Assembly (NCBI GenBank): GCA_964390055.1
Contig: CAYMGQ010000002.1
Span: 62,001 to 126,000, forward strand
DNA length: 64,000 nt
Origin: CAYMGQ01 sp964390055
GTDB lineage: Bacteria; Bacillota; Clostridia; Peptostreptococcales; Natronincolaceae
Direction: 5' to 3'
Below the pieces are notes generated by a model that was given only the letters and a program-made list of their open reading frames with translations, had not been told where the DNA came from and searched no databases. The first letter of the stretch is position 1; every line of letters begins with the position of its first letter. This document shows positions 18,032 through 26,587 of the stretch, piece by piece. The translations under genes were made by a program, and so were the position numbers.

Positions 18032-18844
18032 TTATTTCAATTCTATAATTGAAGCCATACGGCCAGTTAAGCCCCTATCCCTCCTATGTGAATAAAATAA
18101 TTTTTCATTACAGGAGGTACATAAATCACTAATGATTATATTCTTATCCAGTATTCCTATTTCCAAGAGGGCTTGCCTATTAGCCTCCCACAAGTCTAAC
18201 ATATAGCTATCGCCCCTGTCTGTTCCTATAAAGCTAGTAGTGTCCCTAAAAGCACTGTTAAAGACCTCCAGTAAATCTTCAGAGATCTGATAGCAACACT
18301 TGCCTATAGATGGCCCTATACCTACTAGAATATTTTTAGCCTTGGAATTGAGATTTTTCATCATTTCTATAATAGTTTTTTGCCCAATCTTAAGTGCAGT
18401 CCCCTTCCATCCTGCATGGCATGCCCCTATCCCCTTGTTGACTGGATCTAAGATAAGCAGGGGAACACAATCTCCGTGATAGGTCACAAGGGGAACCCCT
18501 GTATCCCCTGTTATTAAGGCATCTACCCCAATATAGTCCTTCCTTCTATTAATTCCCTTGCCCCTATCCTCTTGGCCAACTAGCATAATTTTATCTCCGT
18601 GTACCTGGTCTGCAAACACTAAAGTATCAAAATTTATATCTAGCCTCTTACAGAAACTTTTAAGGTTTTTTAATACATTTGCCTTTTTGTCTCCCCTTGC
18701 AAATCCCAAATTAAGGGTCTTGAATACCCCATCACTAACTCCACCAATCCTAGTGCTAAAACCATGGTTTACAAGGCCTGTTTCTACAAACTCCTCAATT
18801 ATAACTACATCTATGCCATTGATATTGGCAATTGTATAGGCTAT
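18032..18844 (-). CDS. pgeF: Peptidoglycan editing factor PgeF / YlmD (purine nucleoside phosphorylase family), possible AUA start
   Basis: The product matches PgeF/YlmD, a zinc-containing family that acts on nucleosides and in some bacteria removes wrongly built UDP-MurNAc precursors. Metal-binding motifs HGDCVPLLILDP and CHAGWKGT are present. The first usual start codon in frame is TTG at 18707-18709, but the family's conserved N-terminus (VNHGFSTRIGGVSDGVFKTL) is encoded upstream in the same frame with no ATG, GTG or TTG before a TAA at 18848-18850. The best start is ATA at 18842-18844, about ten bases after GGAG, giving 270 residues, the usual length. The ribosome binding site lies in the end of nrdR. 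Confidence 0.85.
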   Translation of the reverse strand: MAYTIANINGIDVVIIEEFVETGLVNHGFSTRIGGVSDGVFKTLNLGFARGDKKANVLKNLKSFCKRLDINFDTLVFADQVHGDKIMLVGQEDRGKGINRRKDYIGVDALITGDTGVPLVTYHGDCVPLLILDPVNKGIGACHAGWKGTALKIGQKTIIEMMKNLNSKAKNILVGIGPSIGKCCYQISEDLLEVFNSAFRDTTSFIGTDRGDSYMLDLWEANRQALLEIGILDKNIIISDLCTSCNEKLFYSHRRDRGLTGRMASIIELK

Positions 18845-18851
18845 TTTTTAC

Positions 18852-19319
18852 TCACTCCTCGTCAGTTTTTTCCTTTAATAGTTTTTTTAATTCTCCCATA
18901 AAGGTATTTATATCTTTGAACTCCCTATATACTGATGCAAATCTAACATAGGCTACTTCATCTAATTTCTTTAAATGTTCCATTACCAATTCACCAATGT
19001 ACTCTGCCTTTACTTCCCTTTCCATGGAGTTATATAAATGTTTTTCTATCTCATCCACAGTTTTTTCGATCTCCTTAAGAGGAACGGGCCTCTTTTCACA
19101 GGATTTAATTAGACCATTTAAGATTTTCCCCCTATTAAAAGGTTCCCTTATTCCACTTTTTTTAATAACAATTAGGGGAATTTCCTCAATTCTCTCATAG
19201 GTAGTAAATCTCCTATTACAAGATATACATTCTCTTCTACGACGTATGGAGTGGCCTTCCTCGGTAGGCCTAGAATCTACAACCTTTGATTCTAAATGAC
19301 TACAAAAGGGACAGTTCAT
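18852..19319 (-). CDS. nrdR: Transcriptional repressor NrdR
   Basis: NrdR represses ribonucleotide reductase genes in response to dATP and ATP. The N-terminal zinc ribbon (CPFC and CISC pairs) and the ATP-cone domain (IKKSGIREPFNRGKI) are both present. ATG at 19317-19319 (MNCPFCSH) follows GGGGGTG with suitable spacing; the open frame continues four codons further. The stop overlaps the ribosome binding site of pgeF, so the two are translationally close. Confidence 0.97.
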   Translation of the reverse strand: MNCPFCSHLESKVVDSRPTEEGHSIRRRRECISCNRRFTTYERIEEIPLIVIKKSGIREPFNRGKILNGLIKSCEKRPVPLKEIEKTVDEIEKHLYNSMEREVKAEYIGELVMEHLKKLDEVAYVRFASVYREFKDINTFMGELKKLLKEKTDEE

Positions 19320-19398
19320 AACAATTTTCACCCCCAGTAATTTGCAATTCTTTATATGTATTATTCTAATTATAATATACCTTTTTTAATGTGTCTAA

Positions 19399-19713
19399 TT
19401 ATTCTATATCATATTTTGTTATAAACTGTGATTTGCTATCCTTATCCCGATAATCTTCAAACCCATCATGACTTATTTTTCCCCCTAGGTCCACTAAAAT
19501 TACATCCATCCCTATTTTTTTAATTCCCTTCCAGGGTATTTTGTATTCATAGTCCTTGCCAAATACTCCAAATAACCTTTCATCATTTGGTATAATAATT
19601 GCTGTTATTTTCCCTAACTGTAAGTCCACACATACATCAGTAATGTATCCCAATCTTTTTCCATCATTTATATTTACCACTTCCTTTTCCGTAAGATCAG
19701 ATGCTTTAATCAT
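19399..19713 (-). CDS. ylmC: YlmC/YmxH family PRC-barrel protein
   Basis: The 104-residue protein is a single PRC-barrel (IKASDLTEKEVVNINDGKRLGYITDV, then GKITAIIIP and YKIPWKGIKKIG). YlmC/YmxH proteins are conserved in spore formers after sigG, but their role is not defined. The gene lies 89 bp after sigG, past the sigG terminator. Confidence 0.9.
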   Translation of the reverse strand: MIKASDLTEKEVVNINDGKRLGYITDVCVDLQLGKITAIIIPNDERLFGVFGKDYEYKIPWKGIKKIGMDVILVDLGGKISHDGFEDYRDKDSKSQFITKYDIE

Positions 19714-19777
19714 AATTATTACTCCCCCCTTATAATTTTTACATTAATCGGCACAATAATATTTATGCCTTAGCAAT

Positions 19778-19801
19778 AAAAAAAATCACCCAATGGGTGA
19801 T
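19778..19801 (-). terminator. Terminator after sigG
   Basis: ATCACCC pairs with GGGTGAT around a three-base loop; eight T residues follow on the minus strand. Confidence 0.92.
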
Positions 19802-19802
19802 C

Positions 19803-20576
19803 CTATATATACTTTCTCATATGTTTTACAGCAGTTTTTTCTAATCTTGAAACCTGTGCCTGGGAAATCCCTATTTCCTCTGCCACCTCCATCTGAGTTC
19901 TCCCTTCAAAAAATCTCAGGGTAAGGATAAGTTTTTCCCTATCATTTAACTTTTGCATGGCTTCTCTTATTGCTATACCATCAATCCAAGTACCATCATC
20001 ATTTTTATCATCTTTCATTTGGTCCATTACAAAAATAGCATCACCACTATCATGATATATGGGTTCAAACAGGGAGATAGGATCCTGAATAGCATCTAAT
20101 GCAAATACAACATCCTCTCTTGGTATATTCAACTGCTCTGCGATTTCTGAAATAACCGGTTCCCTAGAATGCTTATTTATAAGCTGGTCCCTTACCTGCA
20201 GTGCTTTATAAGCCGTATCCCTAAGGGACCTGCTTACTCGGATAGAATTATTATCCCTTAGATACCTTCTAATTTCTCCAATAATCATAGGAACCGCATA
20301 GGTAGAAAATCTAACATTATGGCTAAGATCAAAATTATCTATTGCCTTTATTAAGCCTATACAACCCACTTGAAATAGGTCGTCCACATGCTCGCCCCTA
20401 TTATTAAATCTTTGTATAACACTTAATACAAGCCTTAAGTTTCCCCTAATAAACTCTTCTCTGGCTGTATAATCTCCTTTTTGTATTCTAGCAAATAATC
20501 CTAACATCTCTTCATTAGTTAACACCGGTAATTCTGATGTATTTACACCACAAATTTCAACTTTGTTAATGTGCAT
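19803..20576 (-). CDS. sigG: Forespore sigma factor SigG
   Basis: Sigma-G directs late forespore transcription. The 257 residues include the family's N-terminal signature (VEICGVNTSELPVLTNEEM), region 2 (LFQVGCIGLIKAIDNFD, FSTYAVPMIIGEIRRYLRD) and region 4 helix-turn-helix (MEVAEEIGISQAQVSRLE). It lies directly downstream of spoIIGA and sigE in the normal order; in Bacillus it also has its own sigma-F/G promoter, which I could not identify here. Confidence 0.98.
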   Translation of the reverse strand: MHINKVEICGVNTSELPVLTNEEMLGLFARIQKGDYTAREEFIRGNLRLVLSVIQRFNNRGEHVDDLFQVGCIGLIKAIDNFDLSHNVRFSTYAVPMIIGEIRRYLRDNNSIRVSRSLRDTAYKALQVRDQLINKHSREPVISEIAEQLNIPREDVVFALDAIQDPISLFEPIYHDSGDAIFVMDQMKDDKNDDGTWIDGIAIREAMQKLNDREKLILTLRFFEGRTQMEVAEEIGISQAQVSRLEKTAVKHMRKYI

Positions 20577-20677
20577 TGTAGAAATCCAGTCCTTTCACTT
20601 TGAATTACCCCTTTAATATTAAGATTATTGACCTATTGCTTATTTTTATGCAAAAGACCTATAAAATATTTTTAAAG

Positions 20678-21412
20678 CTATATCATTTTATTAATTTCCT
20701 TCCTTAACCTTGCTACAATCCTTTTCTCAAGTCTGGAAATATAAGATTGAGAAATACCCAATATATCCGCCACTTCTTTTTGAGTTTTTTCCTTGCCTGT
20801 ATTTAAGCCAAATCGCAACTCCATAATGCTTTTCTCCCTTTCAGATAGCTTTTTTAATGCTATCCTTAATAATTCTCTGTCTACTTCCTCTTCAAGAATA
20901 CGATAAATAATATCATTTTCCGTACCTAGAATATCTGACAAAAGTAGTTCATTTCCATCCCAATCTATATTTAAGGGTTCATCAAAGGAAATTTCCATCC
21001 TAATTCTATTATTCCTTCTCAGATACATTAATATTTCATTTTCAATACATCTTGAAGCATAGGTAGCTAATTTTATTTTTTTGTCGGGGTTAAAGGTGTT
21101 GACAGCTTTTATCAAGCCTATGGTACCTATGGATATAAGATCCTCCACACCTATTCCAGTATTTTCAAACTTCCTAGCAATATAAACCACTAATCGTAAA
21201 TTTCTTTCAATTAATATAGTCCGGACAGTATTTTTGTCATCCTTTAACTTTTTCATTAAAATACTTTCTTCCTCATTAGATAAGGGGGGAGGTAATGTCT
21301 GGCTACCACCTATATAATAAATACTTTTTTTAGCATATAAATTAAAATGTTTTAAAAATTTTATGGCATAATAGTGGCATAAAATTTTAAATTTCCTTAT
21401 ATTACCCTTCAT
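20678..21412 (-). CDS. sigE: Mother-cell sigma factor SigE (pro-form)
   Basis: Sigma-E is made as an inactive precursor and cleaved by SpoIIGA. The N-terminal pro-sequence and processing region (YYIGGSQTLPPPLSNEEE) match the family, followed by region 2 (DLISIGTIGLIKAVNTF) and region 4 (EVADILGISQSYISRLE). At 244 residues it is full length. It starts 36 bp after spoIIGA, its protease, in one operon. Confidence 0.98.
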   Translation of the reverse strand: MKGNIRKFKILCHYYAIKFLKHFNLYAKKSIYYIGGSQTLPPPLSNEEESILMKKLKDDKNTVRTILIERNLRLVVYIARKFENTGIGVEDLISIGTIGLIKAVNTFNPDKKIKLATYASRCIENEILMYLRRNNRIRMEISFDEPLNIDWDGNELLLSDILGTENDIIYRILEEEVDRELLRIALKKLSEREKSIMELRFGLNTGKEKTQKEVADILGISQSYISRLEKRIVARLRKEINKMI

Positions 21413-21448
21413 CTTTCCTGCCTCCCTATTTCTTTTTGTTAAATTTTT

Positions 21449-22339
21449 TTAAATAATATCAGGGTGTAATAATGCCTTGTAGTCCCCTGTTTTAGATAAA
21501 CTCTTATTGTATATTGCCACTACAATTTTACTTATGCTTTTAGTCTCTATTTCATTTTCTACTCTTACCTCATCAGGTCTAAATCCTAATAGTAGTCCAT
21601 TTTCTATACCCAAAGCCTCATAGGGTATCATCCTTAACCTAGTAACCCAATTGCTATCCTTTAGGGCAACAACTATCTGATTTATATCCAGTTTTTCCTC
21701 TTGGCTGAAAGCCCATTGAATCTCTAGGGGAAATAAATTTATCATGGCTTCATACTCCACTATAATGACGGGGTACTGGCTAATAGGATCTAACAAGGAA
21801 TTACCAGTGTCTACTATCCCCACCATTTCCACTTGGCTACCATCAATTTTAATTTTTATACTTTTAAGGATCTTTTCCTTGGACAACTGCTTTTGCAGAT
21901 ATACCCAACAAAAATTAATAAGAATATAACCTATACCGGAAGCTATAAATATATTTTTAATTGACATATTATTTATGTAGAATATTCCATTACTTATAAT
22001 CCCATTAAAGCTATCCAGATAAAAAACAGCAAAGCCTGCCCCTCCAAATACCAAAGTAATTAGGTAGAATATCCCTAATAGTCTAAAAAAGTCTTTAAAT
22101 TTGTATGGGGTAAAGGCTAATATAATAATTAGCATTGAACAGGCAATCTTCATTACTATGGAAAACAAAAAGTGCAGTCTGGGAACAAAAATTATAAAGG
22201 CGTACAGGGCACTAATTGACGAAGCTGTAAACAGCTTGCTTGTTTTGACAGGGTATTTAGCGAGTTTTGATGTCAAGGACAATAAGATAAAATTCATTAT
22301 GAAATTTTCTAGAAAAACATATTCAGCATAAATTATCAT
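21449..22339 (-). CDS. spoIIGA: Sigma-E processing peptidase SpoIIGA
   Basis: SpoIIGA is a membrane aspartic protease that cleaves pro-sigma-E after a forespore signal. The N-terminal half has about five membrane segments; the C-terminal half carries the aspartyl-protease motif GIVDTGNSL with catalytic D177. At 296 residues it is typical. It is the first gene of the spoIIGA-sigE unit, with GGGGGATG before the ATG. Confidence 0.97.
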   Translation of the reverse strand: MIIYAEYVFLENFIMNFILLSLTSKLAKYPVKTSKLFTASSISALYAFIIFVPRLHFLFSIVMKIACSMLIIILAFTPYKFKDFFRLLGIFYLITLVFGGAGFAVFYLDSFNGIISNGIFYINNMSIKNIFIASGIGYILINFCWVYLQKQLSKEKILKSIKIKIDGSQVEMVGIVDTGNSLLDPISQYPVIIVEYEAMINLFPLEIQWAFSQEEKLDINQIVVALKDSNWVTRLRMIPYEALGIENGLLLGFRPDEVRVENEIETKSISKIVVAIYNKSLSKTGDYKALLHPDII

Positions 22340-22502
22340 TTCTCATCCCCCTAAAAACATAAACTCCCTATTTATACAAGTATTCATCTAGGGAGGGGTT
22401 TATGTATATTATATATATTTATAGTCATTAACTTTGTCATTTTCTGAAGTCGAATTAAATAAGTTACTGAATTTTATTTGCAGGGGACCAATCTTTTTTT
22501 AG

Positions 22503-22535
22503 CAAAAATAATAAGACTTGCCATTAGCAAGTCCT
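22503..22535 (-). terminator. Terminator after ftsZ
   Basis: GGACTTGC pairs with GCAAGTC around a short loop, followed on the minus strand by TTATTATTTTT. Confidence 0.88.
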
Positions 22536-22562
22536 AACTATATATGCATTTTATGATATTTA

Positions 22563-23648
22563 TTATTTTTTTCTTCTTAGGAAAATTGGTATATCTAATT
22601 CATCAGTTTGTCTGCCTTCTTCATCTCCGGCAGCAGCCTCTTCTTTACCAGTTCCCAATATATTTCTTCTTTGTTTAGATTTAAAGCTCGACAAGTTTTG
22701 TTCAAATCCCGTTGCAATAACAGTAATCCTTATCTCATCTTTAAGTTCCTCATTAATTACAGCACCAAAGATAATATTAGCATCCTGGTCAGCCGCCTGG
22801 GTTACCAGCTCTGCCGCTTCATTAACCTCAAATAAACCCAAATTTGAACCTCCCGTAATATTCAGTAATACTCCTTTGGCACCATCAATAGAGGTTTCTA
22901 GTAGGGGGCTATGTATAGCTTGTTTTGCCGCCTCCGTTGCCCTATTATCACCATTCGATCTTCCAATTCCCATATGGGCCAAGCCCTGCTCTAGCATAAT
23001 GGTCTTGACATCAGCAAAGTCTAGATTTACCAGACCTGGTACGGCAATTAGGTCAGAAATCCCTTGAACTCCCTGCATAAGAACATCATCAGCTATCCTA
23101 AAGGCATCTAGCATAGTTGTTTTCTTCTCAATCACCTGTAATAATCTGTCATTGGGTATAGTAACAAGAGTATCTACTCTTTCTTTCAGCTCTTCTATTC
23201 CCTGTTCTGCATGGAGCAGCCTCCGCCTCCCCTCAAAAATAAATGGTTTGGTTACAACTCCTACTGTAAGTATACCTATTTCCTTTGCAATCTCCGCGAC
23301 AATTGGCGCTGCACCAGTGCCTGTACCGCCACCCATGCCCGCTGTGACAAAAACCATGTCTGCTCCCTGCAATATCTTATAAATATCTTCTCTACTTTCC
23401 TCTGCGGCTTTTTTACCTATTTCCGGATTAGCACCAGCTCCTAATCCCTTTGTAAGTTTTTCTCCAATTTGTATTTTATGTTCCGCATTAGAGGTAAATA
23501 GAGCCTGTTTATCTGTATTAATAGCAATAAACTCAACACCCTTTAATTCCGACTGAATCATACGATTTACTGCATTGTTGCCACCCCCACCAACGCCTAC
23601 CACTTTAATCTGAGCAAATTGATCCATGTCTACATCAAATTCTAACAC
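22563..23648 (-). CDS. ftsZ: Cell division protein FtsZ
   Basis: FtsZ is the tubulin-like GTPase that forms the division ring. The 361-residue protein has the nucleotide-binding GGGGNNAVNRM near residue 20, the tubulin signature GGGTGTGAAPIVA near 107, and the C-terminal partner-binding tail ELDIPIFLRRKK. The start is GTG at 23646-23648 after AAGGGGG. It follows the dcw cluster by a gap of about 290 bp with no ftsA in front of it. Confidence 0.99.
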   Translation of the reverse strand: MLEFDVDMDQFAQIKVVGVGGGGNNAVNRMIQSELKGVEFIAINTDKQALFTSNAEHKIQIGEKLTKGLGAGANPEIGKKAAEESREDIYKILQGADMVFVTAGMGGGTGTGAAPIVAEIAKEIGILTVGVVTKPFIFEGRRRLLHAEQGIEELKERVDTLVTIPNDRLLQVIEKKTTMLDAFRIADDVLMQGVQGISDLIAVPGLVNLDFADVKTIMLEQGLAHMGIGRSNGDNRATEAAKQAIHSPLLETSIDGAKGVLLNITGGSNLGLFEVNEAAELVTQAADQDANIIFGAVINEELKDEIRITVIATGFEQNLSSFKSKQRRNILGTGKEEAAAGDEEGRQTDELDIPIFLRRKK

Positions 23649-23766
23649 AATATTACCCCCTTGTTATGTAGATACCTCACCTTTTAATTGAAGTTTCCAT
23701 AATGGTAATTTACAACATTATCATATTTTCTCCCCATTATCCATAGGCCACAAGCTACAAATAATA

Positions 23767-23876
23767 AAACTTTTGCTCAACCTTTAAAAAAGATGGTAGT
23801 GAGTGTATACGATAATATTTGAATTCAATTATTTATTAGTCTAGTAGTCTAGACTATACATTCAACAAAAGTTTTC
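23767..23876. repeat. Inverted repeat in the gap before ftsZ
   Basis: The motif AAAACTTTTG plus a few further matching bases occurs at about 23767-23781 and inverted at about 23862-23876, with a small TAGTCTAGACTA palindrome between. The surrounding 290-bp gap holds no gene that I can see and should contain the ftsZ promoter. Confidence 0.4.
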
Positions 23877-23940
23877 TTATTCCTTTTTTTTACTTATAAG
23901 TTTTATATGAAAAGTCTGGTAAAATCCCCATTTTATTAGC

Positions 23941-24282
23941 TTACCTATCTTTAAGTTTTTTTAAGAAGTGCCTACGTATTTGGGCAAAATTTTGAAATAG
24001 TCTTGCACCAAATGCAAATATGGCTGCATAATATAGGGGTACCCCCAGCCTGTCTCCTATATATGCCAAAAAACCGGCTAATATAGCATTGCCAAAAAAA
24101 CCTGAAACAAATATCTCTGTGTCAAACTTGTTCTCAACTGTTGCCCTAACTGCCCCAAATACTGAATCCAAGGCAGCTAATATTGCTACGGATATATATA
24201 AGGAATACCCGGCCGGATAAGTTATTGGTAAGTAGAGTCCAAGAAGTATACCCAAAACTAAACCAAGAATTGCAAACAACAT
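23941..24282 (-). CDS. sbp: Small basic protein Sbp (DUF1290)
   Basis: This 113-residue membrane protein has about three hydrophobic segments and the DUF1290 core (YLPITYPAGYSLYISVAILAALDSVFGAVRA). It is the homologue of Bacillus Sbp, encoded between the DUF881 genes and ftsZ; its role is not established. The ATG follows GGAAGGGG in the end of the preceding gene. Confidence 0.93.
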   Translation of the reverse strand: MLFAILGLVLGILLGLYLPITYPAGYSLYISVAILAALDSVFGAVRATVENKFDTEIFVSGFFGNAILAGFLAYIGDRLGVPLYYAAIFAFGARLFQNFAQIRRHFLKKLKDR

Positions 24283-24285
24283 TTT

Positions 24286-25008
24286 TTAATCCCCTTCCGC
24301 AGGTTTTATATGCTGCAAAGCCATATCCCCTTGATATTTTGTTATCCTTACCCTGTCACTAGTGTAGGATTCCACTTCCAAACCCCAAACTTCTTTTAAA
24401 TCCCAAGCATGGGAACCTGGTGCCTTAATAGCAGCATCTAAAGTTATAGGGTTTCCGATTGCTTTTAGAATAAATGGTTGTCCATAAGTATAGTTATTTA
24501 TAGTTATTGTAGGTCCGGTACATTTTATTTCGGATTTACTCAAGAGTCTTTGGCCATTAATGGAGATTACCTCAGCGCCTGCAATCCTCAAATCATTTAT
24601 TATTGTCAATATATCCCCATCGTGGACCACAAGATTATTAGGATTTTCTCCCTCATAAAGTTCCCGGTCACTGTCACTTAATTTAATAACGATTCCAGGG
24701 CCTTCAAGATCTTGAAAGCCACTTATTAATTTTGCAGTTTCAATTTCATTCTTTAATACATCCCTAATACTTCCTTCCTCATCCAAGGCTCTTTGATACT
24801 CGTCCAATCTTCTTTTACTAGAAATTATTAATTCCCTAATATTATTTATTTCCTCTTCTTCCTTAGCTATAGAGTTGTGTAGTTCATTTAAAGTTTTTAG
24901 ACTAACAAAGTTATAATCTTCTGGTTTATTGGCAAATTGCATGGCAATTGTAAAACCTAATATGCAAAATAAAAAGGCAACAATTAATTTTTGGAAATTA
25001 GATTTCAT
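24286..25008 (-). CDS. DUF881 family protein (second copy)
   Basis: About 240 residues with an N-terminal membrane segment, a coiled coil (about 40-85) and a DUF881 domain containing GPGIVIKL, LRIAGAEVISINGQRL and ITINNYTYGQPFILKAIGNP. It is related to YlxW/YlxX of Bacillus dcw clusters; function unknown. I chose ATG at 25006-25008 after GAGGTAAAATT; the frame is open to 25026. It pairs with the similar gene just upstream. Confidence 0.9.
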   Translation of the reverse strand: MKSNFQKLIVAFLFCILGFTIAMQFANKPEDYNFVSLKTLNELHNSIAKEEEEINNIRELIISSKRRLDEYQRALDEEGSIRDVLKNEIETAKLISGFQDLEGPGIVIKLSDSDRELYEGENPNNLVVHDGDILTIINDLRIAGAEVISINGQRLLSKSEIKCTGPTITINNYTYGQPFILKAIGNPITLDAAIKAPGSHAWDLKEVWGLEVESYTSDRVRITKYQGDMALQHIKPAEGD

Positions 25009-25029
25009 AATTTTACCTCTTCCCAATTA

Positions 25030-25758
25030 TTATTGAATAGCTTCAATCGGTCTAGCATATTCATATTGAACCAACTTGTTGTAGCGTGGGACAGTTATGG
25101 AGTCTTCCTTTTTTACAGCCACCTGTAAATTATAATACTGTTGCATGGCCCACACTATACCGTATCTTATATTAAGAGCTGCCTCAAGAGTTTCTGGATT
25201 GCCTATAGCCTTAATTTCCAAGGGAGGTTGACTAGGGATAGAATTTATAAGCATAGTATTGGAAGTATAGTATATCTCTGTGGTTGCAATATATCTTTGG
25301 TCATTTATAGCTATAGCCTCAGCCCCAGCAGCATTTAATTTGTTAATTAACTCCAAAATTAAATCGTAATTATACATAATAAAACTGCTATCCCCAGCTG
25401 GGATAAACTCTTCATGGGGGTCATCTACGGTTATTATTATTCCAGGTCCTTCCCCTTCTTTATATCCACCTAATAATTGGTATCTCTCCAAGTCCCTTTT
25501 TAAATTTTTAATAATTAGGTTTTCATCCGCCTCAGAAATTTCATATTCTTTTAAACGTGTTTCCAGATTAGTAAGTTCCTCATTAAGCCTATTCTTTTCT
25601 GTTCTTAGATTTCTCAATTCCAGTGCCAATTGTTGAGCTTTTTGGGTTGATAAAAAATTCCCCTCCGTAGCTTTTTTGATTGTATTAAACTGTAAGGCTA
25701 TTGAAAGTCCTAATATACCGCAAAGTAATCCTAGGGCAATTTTTCCCTTTAATTCCAT
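25030..25758 (-). CDS. DUF881 family protein (first copy)
   Basis: This 242-residue protein has the same plan as its neighbour: membrane anchor (7-25), coiled coil (42-95), DUF881 domain with GPGIIITVDDP, LNAAGAEAIAINDQRYIA and PPLEIKAIGNPETLEAAL. Tandem DUF881 genes beside ftsQ are standard in spore-forming Firmicutes. It overlaps the end of ftsQ by 10 bp. Confidence 0.92.
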   Translation of the reverse strand: MELKGKIALGLLCGILGLSIALQFNTIKKATEGNFLSTQKAQQLALELRNLRTEKNRLNEELTNLETRLKEYEISEADENLIIKNLKRDLERYQLLGGYKEGEGPGIIITVDDPHEEFIPAGDSSFIMYNYDLILELINKLNAAGAEAIAINDQRYIATTEIYYTSNTMLINSIPSQPPLEIKAIGNPETLEAALNIRYGIVWAMQQYYNLQVAVKKEDSITVPRYNKLVQYEYARPIEAIQ

Positions 25759-26543
25759 TCACTTTCCTCCCATTGGTTTCCATTACCTTTAGTTTTTATA
25801 GAAATTTGTCCTTTGTAGCTCATATCTATTATGATTTCCTTATTTTCAAAGGAGGCTACATTAGATAAGATCTCCCTTAGGGTCAGCATTGAATATGCTG
25901 CTTCTAAATCCTTTGTGAGTAATACCTCAATCCCATCGAAGGTAATTAATTTAATATAATCTTCTCTGCCTATATTAATTTCGGAAATCATATCCATAAG
26001 AGAAATTATCCTAGCAGCTTCCACTAAATCCATGGCATGGTCAAATATATTCTCATTGTGTATGTTAATGATTTCACCAAGTTTGAAACTCTCAAACTCC
26101 ACACCTGTAATTATCACTAAATCCTCCGCCAAATAGTCCCTTGTTACCTCTAGAACCACCTTGTATGGGTCAATATAGATAAAAGACCCCATATATGGTA
26201 TTATAGCATACTTCTCCCTTTCCTTAACAGTAATTATGATAGTTTTGGGTAATTTTCTTTTTATATTGGCCTCATCTATATAAGGATGGCTTTCTACTTT
26301 GCTTTTAATCTGTTTTAAATCATATTGCAATATATTTCTATTAAAGTATAAGTCTGATACATCTATTATTTCTTCCTCAGTTAATATAGCATTTCCGTAA
26401 ACATTTATTGTTTTTAAATTTAACAAATCTGATTTAAGTAAATAATATATAGTCCAGAACAAAAAAACAATTATCAAAAATAAGGCCGTTAGCACCCCTC
26501 TTGTCCTTTTCCTCCATAAAATTCTTTTTTTTCTCTTGTCCAT
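25749..26543 (-). CDS. ftsQ: Cell division protein FtsQ/DivIB
   Basis: The 264-residue protein has a basic cytoplasmic start, one membrane segment (about 14-35) and an extracellular POTRA domain (LLNLKTINVYGNAILTEEEIIDVSDL, then IKRKLPKTIIITVKER). FtsQ/DivIB forms a complex with FtsL and FtsB in the divisome. It follows murA by about 45 bp. Confidence 0.93.
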   Translation of the reverse strand: MDKRKKRILWRKRTRGVLTALFLIIVFLFWTIYYLLKSDLLNLKTINVYGNAILTEEEIIDVSDLYFNRNILQYDLKQIKSKVESHPYIDEANIKRKLPKTIIITVKEREKYAIIPYMGSFIYIDPYKVVLEVTRDYLAEDLVIITGVEFESFKLGEIINIHNENIFDHAMDLVEAARIISLMDMISEINIGREDYIKLITFDGIEVLLTKDLEAAYSMLTLREILSNVASFENKEIIIDMSYKGQISIKTKGNGNQWEESEWN

Positions 26544-26587
26544 ATTTTATCCCTACTCTTCTCTCCTCAAATGCCGGGGGTCTTAGC

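Noticed and set aside
18032..18844. pgeF as a frameshifted pseudogene
   Set aside because: The N-terminal and core parts are in the same frame with no internal stop; only the start codon is unusual.
22436..22455. Partial Spo0A-like boxes (TGACAAA and GTCGAA) upstream of spoIIGA
   Set aside because: Regulation of spoIIGA by Spo0A is likely from Bacillus, but these matches are incomplete and I could not place a promoter beside them.
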